From Dryomyza anilis (Eukaryota; Arthropoda; Insecta; Diptera; Dryomyzidae): a stretch of 64,000 nt of DNA. Below, one piece after another: positions 1 through 10,150 of the stretch. The stretch is from contig OX638135.1 in NCBI GenBank assembly GCA_951804985.1, positions 8,722,858 through 8,786,857 on the forward strand, read 5' to 3'. A program made the translations under genes and the position numbers. Positions within the stretch are counted from its first letter, which is position 1. Each line of letters begins with the position of its first letter. Under the pieces are notes generated by a model. The model saw only the letters and a program-made list of their open reading frames with translations, was not told the origin of the DNA and searched no databases.

Positions 1-1
1 A

Positions 2-235
2 ATCGAGCAAGAGGAGTGTCTGGTGCGCAAAGAGGTCTGGGAAAACGAATTCGTAAAGAATCCCAAACATGTTAAGGTTACGGAAACCAAACTGTTGCCG
101 CATGTGCTCGCTATGTTTCCCTTCAAGGGACATGGCATGAACATAGACAGGGACGAGGTAATGCAGCTCAAATCGAAGACCATCGACGATAAGTGGTGTG
201 TGCAAGGAGAACGCTGCGTGCGCCAACACAGTTGA
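2..235 (+). pseudogene. Unrecognised coding-like fragment (partial)
   Basis: An open frame enters from the window edge and runs to a stop at 233-235. It has balanced base composition and normal-looking codon use, unlike the AT-rich DNA around it, and contains the segments KEVWENEFVKNP and LLPHVLAMFPFKGHGMN. I do not recognise the family. The next 170 bases (to about 407) stay coding-like in another frame, so either a frameshift lies near 200-235 or the coding part ends there. It lies just upstream of the NAT10-like pseudogene on the same strand, but the sequence does not resemble that protein's N-terminal region. It may be the broken 3' end of another host gene. Confidence 0.3.
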
Positions 236-576
236 CGTAGTCTGCACGATATCGGCGCACACAACTACAAGCACAGGCGGCCTAAAGAAAATGCAAGTGG
301 TCGAACGTATAACGGATGCGTCAACGTCAGTGTCGGGTGGTTCGACAAAAAAAGTGCTGCAGCCGTCGACAAGGAGAACAAGAACATGTGCAATGAAATC
401 AATATAATGACAGACAAAAATGTGGAGGTAAAATGCAAAATTTTTTAATTACTTTCATTATTAAGTATTTTAGAATTACTTAAATCCTTTGTTTAGTCTT
501 GTTTTCAAACTACGTTGCACGTCTACGATAACAATGACGACGAAGGCCATCAACGCCTTAAAATACAGTCCGCGGC

Positions 577-851
577 GACTATGCCGACTATAAAAAAGCC
601 ATCATACGAATTAATATCACGCGTGCCTATCGCCAGACCATTCAGTACAACGACACACACATGTTGAATGACGCCGATTTGTTGCTGATTGACGAGGCGG
701 CCGCCATTCCGTTGCCGCTGGTCAAGCAAATGATGGGACCGTATTTTATTTTTATGACCTCGACAATCAATGGTTACGAGGGCACCGGACGTTTGTTGAG
801 TCTGAAGTTAATATCGCAGCTGCAGAAAGTGAACAATGCGCCGCCACCAGT
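577..851 (+). pseudogene. NAT10-like helicase-domain exon (Walker B-type DEAAAIPLP)
   Basis: This frame reads DYADYKKAIIRINITRAYRQ, then LLIDEAAAIPLPLVKQMMGP, then TSTINGYEGTGRLLSLKL. These are the signature of the NAT10/TmcA RNA helicase module: the DEAA box is the Walker B-like ATPase motif and STINGYEGTGR is the conserved helicase motif that follows it. The match to the family is strong, and this is the best preserved part of the pseudogene. The frame runs into AT-rich sequence after NNAPPP, where a GTTAG at about 851 could be a splice donor. The residues normally found directly after it (an ARTLYE-like stretch) are missing before the next block. Confidence 0.85.
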
Positions 852-908
852 TAGTTTAGTTTTACAATACTTTTTTTTGCCATTGATTAAATATAAAAAT
901 TGTATATT

Positions 909-1163
909 AAGATTAAACTCGACGAACTTATACTTTATCGTGAGGGCGATGACATCGAAAGCTGGCTGATCAATCTTCTTTGCCTCGATGCCACCACTGT
1001 GCCCAACATTAGCTTGGGCTGTCCCACGCTAGATGTCTGCGAACTTTATTATATTGATCGCGATGCGATTTTCTCGTATCACAAGGCTGCCGAGTTAATT
1101 CTGCATCGCGTCGTCTCGATGTATGTGGCATCGCACTACAACCCCCCAACGATCTGCAGATGA
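909..1163 (+). pseudogene. NAT10-like linker exon, frameshifted at its end
   Basis: The frame reads YREGDDIESWLINLLCLDAT, then CELYYIDRDAIFSYHKAAEL, then YVASHYNPP. This is collinear with the NAT10 segment between the helicase and acetyltransferase modules (known family form: CELYYVNRDTLF...YVASHYKNSPNDLQMLSD). Just after HYN the frame shifts; NDLQMMSD continues in another frame at about 1146-1170. About 17 residues expected before LPEIL are absent. Confidence 0.8.
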
Positions 1164-1184
1164 TGAGCGATACAACGCAAGGAT

Positions 1185-1391
1185 CAGTTGCCGGAGATAT
1201 TGGAGGTCATACAGTTGGACTTAGAGGGTGAAATTTCCTCACAGACAGTTTCCAATTCGTTGGGTAGGAACAAAAAGGCCAACGTCGATTTGATTTCGTG
1301 GAATGTGTTCGAACAGTTCGGCGATCGTGAATTCCCGAAGTTATCGGGTGTGCGTATCGTATGCATTGCAACGCATCCGAATTATCAACGG
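1185..1391 (+). pseudogene. NAT10-like N-acetyltransferase exon (5' part of GNAT fold)
   Basis: The frame reads LPEILEVIQLDLEGEISSQT, then NKKANVDLISWNVFEQFGD, then RIVCIATHPNYQR. This matches the start of the acetyl-CoA-dependent acetyltransferase domain of NAT10, where LEGEIS and the A-HP-YQ motif are conserved. The exon ends at a good donor (CGG|GTAAGT at about 1391). The MGYG continuation lies almost 900 bases downstream at 2275, after a minisatellite-filled intron. Confidence 0.8.
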
Positions 1392-1439
1392 GTAAGTTGT
1401 AGAATATGAGTAAAAGTGTTTTTTAAAATTCGAAATACT

Positions 1440-1975
1440 ACATCAATTCAGGAAAGATCAATTTCATAAATACGAATTCATAAATATGATATACATCAAT
1501 TGTAATTCAGAAGTTCCTTTTGAAATTGAAAGCATAGCAATTGTAATTCATAAATTTTATTTGAAATTCAATAAACATCAATTGTAATTCAGATATTTTC
1601 TTTGATATTCAAAAGACATCAATTGTAATTCAGAAATTCAACTTGAACTTCAATAGACATCAAATGTAATTAAAATTCCATTTGATTTCCAAAATAGATC
1701 ACTTTTTTTTGGAATTCCGAAAATATTAATTGATATTCAGAACTTTCCATTTGAAATTTAGAAAATATCAATTAAAATTCATAAATTCCATTTGAAATTT
1801 AGAAAATATCAAGTGGAAGTCATAACTTTCCATTTAGAATTCAGAAAATATCAATTGAAATTCAGAACTTTTTGTTTGTAATTTTGAAAATATAAATTAA
1901 AATGTATCATTGTATTCAGAAAATATCATTTGAAATTCGGAACTTTCCATTTAAAATTCAGAAAAAGAATATTCT
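1440..1975. repeat. AT-rich minisatellite with CATCAATTGTAATTCAGAAATT-like units (intron 1)
   Basis: Irregular units of about 40-60 bases built from AATTCAGAA, CATTTGAAAT and ATATCAATTG repeat about ten times between two NAT10-like blocks. The same motif in reverse complement fills 3545-3845. Confidence 0.75.
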
Positions 1976-2274
1976 GTTGTGAAATAAATATTCCTTTTGT
2001 ACAACTTGTGTAGAGAATGATGGTTTTTCTGGCAAAAAAAATTTCTTTCGGATTATCCTGGAATGTAGATTAATCTACAATTGTATATTTCGGAAATCAA
2101 TAGAACAATTTTGTATTTAATTCAATCAATATTATTTTGTTTTAAGTTGACCGTTACTGATTTGAATTAGACTTTTTCACTAAATCATATTCATTAAATC
2201 ATATCTAACAATTTTAAAATTCCAAAAACATATTTAAAAATAAACAAAATATTAATTATTTTCAAATTATGTAG

Positions 2275-2577
2275 ATGGGTTACGGCAAGCATGCCATGAG
2301 ATTGTTGCGCGACTACTACGAAGGTCAGTTCACCGATTTGAACGAGAATGTCACGCTGGACACTAGCGCAACAAGTACATTTTCATACATTTCAGTGTTA
2401 TAATAAATATCACTAATTTTAGTTTATTTTTTCTGCAACAGGCATTGTAGAAATCGAGAGAACGATGTCGGTTTGTTGAAGGAGAAGATTACGCCACGAC
2501 GCAAAATACCAACGCTGCTGCGTCGCCTCAATGAACGTCCTCCCGAGACGCATCACCAAATTGTTGGGTCAAAGTGG
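2275..2577 (+). pseudogene. NAT10-like acetyltransferase blocks (MGYG and LNERP)
   Basis: At 2275 the frame reads MGYGKHAMRLLRDYYEGQF. This is the acetyl-CoA-binding loop of the GNAT fold, which in the family follows HPDYQG directly. A short AT-rich gap follows. From 2461 another frame reads NDVGLLKEKITPRRKIPTLL and then RRLNERPPE, collinear with the family's EEVITPRKDLPPLLLKLNERP. The sequence just before 2461 is out of frame, and nothing matching the next family segment (GVSYGLT...) is seen up to 3860. Confidence 0.75.
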
Positions 2578-2593
2578 AGCACAAGGGTAGGTT

Positions 2594-3540
2594 GAACATT
2601 TTTGTTTTGAATTAGAAATCTGTCATCAAATCCTTGAGTTTCTCGAGTACCTAATCTAGTTTAAATTTTTGCGTTTGTTTTGGTTAAATATAAAAATAAA
2701 AAAAATAGAGATTTTGTCCGACAATTTTTATATTCTCATAAACGACAGAATAACAAAATCATAATTCATGCTACAATCAGGAAAGGTTATAGAGTTAAAT
2801 ACGTCGTTATTTTGCAAAGACTCAAATCATATTTTTTTGAGCAGAGATTTGTTATAATAAAAATTTACTTTTTAAGTAACCACTGTGATCAAGATTCTGG
2901 CGATTGCACGGACAAATCATACCTTATTGAAAAGGTCCTTTCTCATACGTATTTTATAATTTAAATTACTATTAAATGTAAGAGACATATGCGTATAATC
3001 AGAAATCACTGAGTAATTACTGTTAATATGGTTGGGTAGGTAATGAAAGGATCTTTCTAACGAACTACGTTTGATTTATGCACCCCCAGAATTTTAATCA
3101 CGATGTTCACAAAAATGTATGACTTAATGGAAACATATCTCTGCTGAAATTAATATGGTTAGTGTCTTTGTCAAATTCGCGACGTATTTAACTTTACAGC
3201 CATCAATCAATAGAACATTTTCTTGATTGCCGCATGTAGATGTTTCGTACGATTTGAGTTTCAGGTTCAATTGTTTTAGTATTAAATATGTGTCAGTCGT
3301 TTTTAACAATATTGGCCCATGTTATAGACAAAATTAACCTAGAGCTTAATTTAATTACTGAAACCAATATTAACGTTGGATAAAATATTTTGATTTTTTG
3401 AAATCAAATCCGTAACCGTAACTTTATACAACACTTTATATATAATCGGTTTTAAAATAGTTAAAAATTATAAAATAAATTTCAACACTTTTTAGTTTCT
3501 TGTCTTATGAGTTAATTCGAGTTTTTGTTAGAGATATTCA
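2594..3540. other. AT-rich stretch, no gene seen
   Basis: Between two NAT10-like blocks. It has short open frames only, none with recognisable similarity. This is where the missing acetyltransferase/tRNA-binding part of the gene should lie. Confidence 0.5.
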
Positions 3541-3544
3541 AAAT

Positions 3545-3845
3545 ATGGTAGCTTTTTTTAATTGAATTCCAAACGAAAAGTTCTGATAATTAATTGAAAT
3601 TTTCTGAATTACCAATGGAAAGTTCTGAATATCAGTAGGAATTTCTGAATTACAATTGATGTCTTGAACTTCAAATGAAATTTCTGAATTGTTATTGATG
3701 TATTTTAAATATCAAAAAGCAATGTCGGAATTACAATTGATGTCTTTTGAAATTCAAATAAAATTTCGGAATTACAATTGATGTCTATTGAATTTTAAAT
3801 GGAATTTCTGAATTACAATTGATCTTTTCTGAATTGCATTTCATA
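3545..3845. repeat. Minisatellite, reverse complement of the 1440-1975 array
   Basis: Repeats of GAATTACAATTGATGTCTT and AAATGAAATTTCTGAATT. These are the reverse complement of the motif in 1440-1975, so the two arrays could pair as a long hairpin around 2-3.5 kb. Confidence 0.7.
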
Positions 3846-3846
3846 T

Positions 3847-4062
3847 TTGAAATTTCTTGTTCTAGATTTAACCAAGGACACCTTGGACGTGTACTTCCTG
3901 CCGCACGACATACAACGCCTCGAGTCATATTCGCGCAATCAAATAGAGTACCGTCTCATTTTGGATCTTCTCTCTGACGTTAGTTATTTTTACTTGCAGG
4001 GAAAAATAAATTGCCTACAACTAGATACGGTCCAAAAGGCAACTGTTTGTTTAACTTTTTAA
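3847..4062 (+). pseudogene. NAT10-like exon (FLPHDIQRLESYSRN)
   Basis: A TAG acceptor precedes DLTKDTLDVYFLPHDIQRLE and SYSRNQIEYRLILDLLSDVS. This matches the family's FLPYDLKRLEMYSRNMVDYHLIMDMIP segment near the C-terminal third. The end of the open frame (KATVCLTF) runs into the adjacent DINE-1-like element, which has been inserted between this block and the next. Confidence 0.75.
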
Positions 4063-4073
4063 ACAGTATAATA

Positions 4074-4581
4074 GAACCAGTTAGGAAGGTTAGATCACAT
4101 GGGAAATTTTAAAGTCGGTCTAAGCCGACTATAAATACCCTACACATATGTGTGGTTACCATTCATAGTGATATATAGGTCACCAGGGTATACGAATCCT
4201 GAAAATAACTACAAACATTCAATCGCTGAAGAATTTCCATTCATTTGATACCCATATTTACAAATGGGTAGGTGTACCGAATTTCGATTTTTTTTTGTGA
4301 ACCACAAGTCTTTTCGCCGGAAAACATTATTATCATGTATTTGAGCATGATATCAATATATATTTGACCAAAAAAGTTTACCTAAGCACGTATACATAAA
4401 AATTGATCATTATATGTACATTTTATATGAGGTATTTGAACATAAGTGGTCGGATCATAGGTCACAATAGACCGATCTCGCCAATTTTTTCGCACATGCA
4501 GCGTAGGTATATTAATAATCTATGTTATAAGTTTCATTTATCTAGCTCTTCAATTAAAAAGTAGTAGGGATTTCAATAGGC

Positions 4582-4622
<41 letters not shown>

Positions 4623-4786
4623 TACGGACAGACAGACGGACAGACGGACATCACTAAATCGACTCAGGAGGTCATGCTGATCAAGAATATATATACTTTT
4701 CCATACCGGAGATGCTTCCTTCTGGGTGTTACAAACGGCGTACCAAACTGAATATACCCTTTCACTCTTAGTGTAGGGTATAAAAC
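4074..4786 (-). mobile_element. DINE-1-like (Helitron/Helentron-related) non-autonomous element, copy 1
   Basis: Read on the minus strand it starts TATACCCTACACTAAGAGTG with GGGTATA nearby, then CGTTTGTAACACCCAGAAGG, ATATTCTTGATCAGCATGAC, a (GTCTGTCT)n block at about 4580-4645, and near its end a hairpin of the type TAGTCGGCTTAGACCGACTA. It finishes with CCCATGTGATCTAACCTTCC. This order (ends, GTCCGTCTGTC microsatellite, terminal hairpin) is the DINE-1/INE-1 design of flies. It interrupts the NAT10-like pseudogene. The other copies lie at 18343, 32973, 43185, 56928 and 57912. Confidence 0.75.
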
Positions 4787-4799
4787 ATGTCACTGATTT

Positions 4800-5085
4800 A
4801 GGCTATACTGCTGGCGTTAGACGTAGAGGGCAAAACAGTGGACACAATTGCTGGTTAGCTAAAATGCCCGCCAATCAACTGCTTGCGAAATTCTATGATT
4901 TGCTCAAAAAGGCAACCAAATATTTTTTGAATGTCATCGAGGGTCACATTGAGGACACAATGGTCAGGGAAACGTAACTTAATCGTGGCGAGGAATTGGT
5001 GTCCATCACATTGTCGCTCAACGATGAACTCGGCGAAACGGCAAACGAGTTGACGAAGCAACAAAAAGAAGAGCTAAAAAAATGA
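4800..5085 (+). pseudogene. NAT10-like C-terminal block, with in-frame stop and frameshift
   Basis: The frame from about 4803 reads AILLALDVEGKTVDTIAG, a stop, then KMPANQLLAKFYDLLKKATK and NVIEGHIEDTM, collinear with the NAT10 region that precedes the basic tail. After about 4975 the match continues in another frame as VSITLSLNDELGETANELTK and QQKEELKK, then a stop at about 5082. The last basic tail is short or missing. Confidence 0.7.
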
Positions 5086-5094
5086 ACAGCCTTA

Positions 5095-5485
5095 TGCTAT
5101 ACAATTTCGTGAGTGACACATTTCGTCAGGTTTTCACACACATACGTAATAAATTGTATGTTGTATATATTACGTATTGGTTCGTCGACATAAACATAAA
5201 TATATACATATATAAACATGTCAAAATAATAAGAACACGTATATTAAAATAATTCTTAGCTGCATAAACATTATTTTATTATTTTAAAAAACAAAGAACG
5301 GTTTATATTTCATGATTTATATCTTATTTAATAATTTAAATAAAAAACTGTATTAACAGCAATGGCTCTTTATTAGTATTCATTAATAGAATATAAGTTC
5401 CCAGCATACCAAACGATAGAATGATAGCGTTCTCGATAAAAATGACTATCTTTAACGATATCGATATTGTATGAATTCTCGATAT
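5095..5485. other. AT-rich intergenic DNA, nothing recognised
   Basis: No open frame or repeat structure of note, apart from the approach to the CGATATCG-rich block that follows. Confidence 0.4.
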
Positions 5486-5489
5486 CAAA

Positions 5490-5594
5490 CGAATTCGAAA
5501 ATTGATTCAATTTCGATATCGAAACGAATTCGAAAAATTATTCAACTTCGTTATCGGAACAAATTCGAAAACCTTATTCAATTTCGATACTATT
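5490..5594. repeat. Three tandem 35-bp repeats (CGAATTCGAAAA...TTTCGATATCG)
   Basis: Three consecutive imperfect 35-base units starting CGAATTCGAAAA / CGAATTCGAAAA / CAAATTCGAAAA, each rich in self-complementary ATCGAT- and TTCGAA-like words. Similar words recur at about 5440-5480 and 5840-5870. Confidence 0.65.
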
Positions 5595-5899
5595 TAAATT
5601 AATTTGTCTTGAAATTATCTTTCATGGAGCAGTGCACCAAGCATTCTATAGCATCCACAACATTAAAATTGTTTACCTATATTGGGATTAAAAATTAGTT
5701 TATTGATTCAGCAAAAAATATTTCATACTTAATTTTTAAAGTTTCTAACAGTTGCGAAATTTCTTCCAATTTTAAAATTTATTAAATTGTTTCATTGAAC
5801 ACCTTTTTTTGACAAATAATTCATTACTGATTCTATAGAAATTTAACGATATCGTTACGAATTCGAAACGTTATTGACAATTTATACAATCGAAACTAT

Positions 5900-6765
5900 A
5901 TTTATTGGGTTATAATATTAGTTAACTAAGTAATTACTTTATTGCATAACAAATATTAAATATTAAAATTTCAAAAGTGAAATCCACATAGTGAAAAGCA
6001 CACATTTTGCACAGCTCGTATATACAATAATTTATGCTTAATATTATATGAATGGCAATCGTATTTAATAAATAATCTATACACGTATTCTTATGAATTT
6101 AGTTTGACGTTTCTTCATTATCCCCTAATTCCACAAATTCACAATAACAGCAAATTCTGGTGTCTAACTATCATGTGTCTAACTTTCAGGTGTCTAACTT
6201 CAAGTGTCTAACTTTCATGCTACCATAAAAATTCACATTAGGGAATTTTTTTCACGTTTGGGAAAAAAAAATCACAATTAAATTTAAATTCCCATGGAAA
6301 ATCTCAATTCCCATTGTGAACTAAAAATCCCATTTTTGGGCTTAATTCCAAAAGGTGGCTTCTATGTCATTCAGCATAATTTTATTAATTTTTTTAAGTG
6401 TGTTGATTTTCTTTATTTCATAAAAATCTTATATTATGTTTTTTATTTAATTCATTGAAAAAAGCTATAATTAGAAAAGAAAGTCGATATACTCATTTAA
6501 AAGATAAACAAGACTTTTGGTGTGATGTGTATACAAATAACCAGTAAACGGCGTCTCGAGAGGAATGAGGTTGAAATATGCAAATTTTTGTTTAGTCAAA
6601 TGTTTTTATAAGACAGAAAAAATCAAAATTTAAAAAAATGCCGCTCGGACTCTACAAGTACATATGGGTACTCAAATTTTCTCACGATTTCAATTATGTA
6701 ATTATTTTTCAGATCTGTCCATCCTAGCCGCTCCTACACCAATTTATATTATTTCAATAATATGT
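5900..6765. other. AT-rich intergenic DNA with a small 15-bp tandem repeat at 6160-6220
   Basis: Only a four-copy repeat of a GTGTCTAACTTTCA-like unit, about 15 bases in period, stands out. No gene is recognised. Confidence 0.4.
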
Positions 6766-6768
6766 ATA

Positions 6769-8165
6769 TTAGGGCGGATCGAAATTTTTTCCCAAAGTAA
6801 TAATATATTATAGGGCTTGCATTGTGCTGCTAGAATGTACCTCAAAAAATTTGAGTAAATAAAAAAAATTTCCTCTGTTCGCGCATTGCAGATGAAGTTA
6901 AAAAACACTTTAAATCCATATTTTAATTTTTTTACCATCTATATAAAGCGCATCGTCCTTGAAGTGAAAAAGTACAAAAAATCGACATTTTATTTGGTTA
7001 AAACATTCTAAAATTTGCATGGGTGGGTTATTTTGATATGTCCTTTTTTTGATATATATTTTTAGGTGTGCTGAATTTAAATTTGTTAACGGTCAAGATC
7101 TATCGGGTATAGAAAAACAAATCATAAAGTCTGGTGCTTTGCCCATTATAAAATTTTTACTTCTAAATTATTTTGTTTGCGATTTTTTGGCGTTATTGGG
7201 TTTATAAATAATATAATGGTCCTAGAATTGACCACAAACAGTTTCACAAAAAAAAAAAAATCAAAAATAACGTCAAAATTTTTTTGGGTGTTTTTATTTT
7301 AAAAATTGTGAGATTTTGGGAGGGCATTAATAGATTCGAAATCTAATTTTTGGACCTTATTCTGATCCAAAACACAATTATGTAACTTTTAAGACCAACA
7401 ACGACAACAAAACTTCAAGCAATGTGCTGTAATCAGCTATAAATTGTACAATGGGTAAAGTACCAGACTTTAGAATTTTTTTTTCTAAAACTATATCTGA
7501 TAGAAATTGACCGATAGCAACTTTGGATTCAGCACACCTAAAAATATATATGAAAACAATTATAATAATATAATAGTTTGGCGCTACAGTTCTGTAAGAA
7601 CTTCGGCCGAGCTCTCTCACCATTTTGAGCTGTGCGTGTTATATTTGTACTCAAAGTGGTGGGACCTACAGTTTATTGCCGAATCCGAACGGCAGGTGAG
7701 AGCTTTTTCATAGGCAATGGTTTTACTCTCGTAGGTTTGCCATTTACGAGAGGTAGCGCGGTATAGAAAAATGTTTCTATGAAAAGATGTTGTTAGCCCC
7801 AGTCCAGGCTTGAACCGGGGACCTTTCGGCTCGCAGTCCAACGCACTAACCACTGAGCTACCGCGGCTATGAAAACAATTACATGTCAAAATAACCACCC
7901 ATGCCGTTTTTAGAATGGTTTAACCAAAGAAAATGTCTATTTTTTTGTACTTTTTCAACTTCAAGGACTATGCGAGAGCATATGATTTTATTCAAAATTG
8001 ATGAAATTTTTCTAATTTTTTTAGTCTATTACGATCCAAAAAAATTGTTATGTAGATGGTAAAAAATAAAAATATAAATTTAAAGTGTTTTTTAACTTTA
8101 TCTGCAATGCGTTAACACAGGACATTATGAAATAAAAATAAAAGTTTAGTTTCGATCCGTCCTAA
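6769..8165. mobile_element. Fold-back (long terminal inverted repeat) MITE, split by a SINE
   Basis: The left end TTAGGGCGGATCGAAA (6769) is matched by the right end TTTCGATCCGTCCTAA (to 8165). Complementarity continues inward: TTAAAAAACACTTTAAATC at about 6899 pairs with 8080-8095, GGTGGGTTATTTTGA at about 7022 with 7885-7900, and AGGTGTGCTGAAT at about 7064 with 7528-7541. The arms are about 430 bases. The right arm is interrupted by the SINE at 7563-7868. No coding capacity is seen; the ends resemble TA-targeting mariner-type MITEs, which is inference. Confidence 0.7.
7563..7868 (-). mobile_element. tRNA-derived SINE, copy 1, with 13-bp target duplication
   Basis: On the minus strand the head reads GCCGCGGTAGCTCAGTGG (A box) and then GGTTCAAGCCTGGAC (B box), about 75 bases that look like a degenerate tRNA. 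A body of about 220 bases follows, ending AGCGCCAAACTATTAT and a short TTA-type tail. The 13-base sequence ATGAAAACAATTA is present at 7550-7562 and 7869-7881, a clear target site duplication. Other copies: 10504, 13346, 15783 (partial), 26842, 37076, 47286. Confidence 0.85.
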
Positions 8166-8169
8166 TGTA

Positions 8170-8645
8170 TATGTTTTATGAGCCACTTGTATATAAGAAT
8201 GTATAACATTAAGATTTTTAAGCTTATATTTTTTTTTTGCATTTTTCTAATTTTTTGTTTTTTTTTTGTTTTTGTATATTTTACATGTTTTATTTTTTTG
8301 TTGTATTTTTTGTGCAATTGAGCGATTATATAATATTGACAATGGAATGAGGCCAATTAGACAACTCTTTCGATTAATTTATGCTTGATTGGTTGAAATG
8401 AAAATTGGTGATTTCAATTGTAATTAATGATATGAATACTAATGTTGGTGAATTTTAGATGGATTGTGTGTAGTATATTAGGTAAAAAGCGCACCAGGCG
8501 AAAAATTTTCCAAAAAAATAGCTCAATTTTTTTTTAAATTTTTCATTTCTTCAGCAGCACATATATTTCTACTCTAAAAATCTAAAATTCTTAGTGTTAT
8601 ACATTCTTATATACTTTAATTATTATATACATTTGGCTCACTAAC
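8170..8645. other. AT-rich DNA with poly-T runs, nothing recognised
   Basis: Oligo-T and oligo-A runs and short spurious frames only. Confidence 0.4.
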
Positions 8646-8650
8646 ATATA

Positions 8651-9713
8651 CGGTCCATTCCACATCAAATCGACCATCAAAAGTAATATTATAGATTTGA
8701 CCTTATCGATCGATTTCAATGAAATATGGGCAACTGATAAAGGTTATTGTGACATGCATTGACCATTTTTTTATACCACTACTTCCACAGATACAGTGGT
8801 TTAAACTTATAAAAAATGGTCCAAAAATCTCTTTTCTATGGTTGTTTATATTTCAATATCTGTTAAAGTAGAAATGATAGAAACACTGTTAATAGCTCGT
8901 TTTAAAGCTTTTAAAGCAAGTCAGATGTAACTTCTAAACGTGAATATGTGGACAGTGGTCATAATCGTTGCACTTCAAAGTGGATTTCATTAAAAAGGAC
9001 CCTTTTTAAAATTGTGAAAAAAAAATTCATATTTTGGTTGATATAAATGTTCATACCAAATTTCAAGATGGCATTTTTATTGCATCATATATTAAAAATT
9101 AAATTTCTAGATTTTTACATATTTTTTGTATTGAACAAAAAAAAATATTTTTTTTTTCTACAGTAAAAGTTGCAATAATTTTTGAATACATATGTAACTC
9201 TGATTTCTAAAATAGCGTCAATTTTCTGATATTGAATCTAGTTTTTGAGATATTGATTTTGGGATATAATTGAGTTGGGATATAATTGGCATGCACATTT
9301 ATATTAAATCAATCAAAATATGTGATTTTTTTCAGAAGTTTAAAAAGGATCCTTTTTAAGGACATCAAATTTGAAGTGCAAGGATAACAACCACGGGTCA
9401 CATGTTATCGGTTAGAAGTTACATGTTGTCGGTTAGAAGTTGCATCTTAATTTTTCTAAAAGCTTGTTCTATTACCTTTAAAACGAGCCTTCGACGGAGT
9501 TTCTAGTTTAAGAGATATTTAAATATATACAACCATACAAAAGTGATTTTTGGCCCATTTTTTGTAACTTTGAGCCATACAGTGGAAGTATTGTGCGAAA
9601 AAAAATGGTCAGTACATATCTGGATACCCTTTATCAGTTGCCCAAATTTTATTGAAATCGAAAAGGTAAAATCTCAAATTTGACTTTTTGGTCGATTTGG
9701 TGTGGAATGGCCC
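8651..9713. mobile_element. Fold-back MITE with ends GGTCCATTCCACATCAAATCG
   Basis: The left end CGGTCCATTCCACATCAAATC (8651) is matched at the right end by GATTTGGTGTGGAATGGCCC (to 9713), flanked by TA. The complementarity extends inward for about 400 bases: CAACTGATAAAGG pairs with CCTTTATCAGTTG, and AGGACCCTTTTT with AAAAAGGATCCTTTTT. A spacer of about 250 bases remains. A diverged internal part of the same family is at 57580-57900. There is no open frame of note. Confidence 0.7.
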
Positions 9714-9839
9714 ATACATCAAATCAACAATAATTTAAAAGAAACTGTAAGACGGAATTATGTTCAGATAACGGAAGTGGCTCACTTACGTTATGTGGTT
9801 CTTAATAATAATGCATAAAAAGTTTAAGCACATTAAAAT

Positions 9840-10150
9840 AGTAATTCACAAACAAGTTTGGCCAAATCGAAAAACGTTTTAGCCCATTTAAAATCGTTAG
9901 TAGGTAGGTCTGATTAAAGTAGAATAACTTTTAACACTTTTGGTTGGATTTTGATGAAATTGAATCTTGGAATCTTGAACATAATTCATTACAGATTAAA
10001 ATGGAATTATCAAAATTTAGATCAGACCATAAATAATTTATTCGCCGATTATTACATATACTTTTCTTGGATAGTTTACACCCATTTTCGCCATCTAACT
10101 ACTTATTTTAAATTTTACGATAACTTCTCTTAAATATCCAATAAACATAA
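9840..10150 (-). repeat. Dispersed non-coding repeat (GGCGAAAATGGGTGTAAAC family), copy 1
   Basis: Read on the minus strand it contains GATGGCGAAAATGGGTGTAAA, AAATTATTTATGGTC and CAAAATTTTGATAATTCC. The same order appears at 14050-14216 and, in each tandem unit, at about 22670, 32446 and 42656. The class is unknown. Confidence 0.55.

Larger units (their letters stand above)
577..5085 (+). pseudogene. NAT10/Kre33-like RNA cytidine acetyltransferase pseudogene (multi-exon, decayed)
   Basis: Collinear blocks match the eukaryotic enzyme that makes N4-acetylcytidine in 18S rRNA and tRNA in the nucleolus (NAT10 in human, Kre33 in yeast). In order they are: helicase block 577-851, linker block 909-1141, acetyltransferase start 1185-1391, an MGYG block 2275-2375, an ITPR/LNERP block 2461-2577, an FLPHD/SYSRN block 3865-4060 and a C-terminal block 4800-5085. 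Plausible splice sites remain, such as GTAAG after 1391 and TAG before 2275. The copy is broken: a frameshift near 1142, loss of the segment between the linker and acetyltransferase blocks, a frameshift before 2461, absence of the roughly 100-residue stretch that should follow 2577, an in-frame stop near 4856, a frameshift near 4975, and a DINE-1-like insertion. The N-terminal third is not visible here. Assembly error could explain single frameshifts but not the missing blocks. Confidence 0.85.

Noticed and set aside
4554..4793. A cysteine-rich repeat protein (CLSVCLSV) on the minus strand
   Set aside because: It is the GTCTGTCT block of the DINE-1-like element.
577..5085. An intact NAT10 gene
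   Set aside because: Several coding blocks are absent and stops or frameshifts occur in at least four places; splicing cannot restore the missing parts.
9951..10133. A 60-residue protein present twice (also 14016-14198)
   Set aside because: It lies inside an inverted-repeat arm and part of a dispersed non-coding repeat; the duplication explains the conservation.
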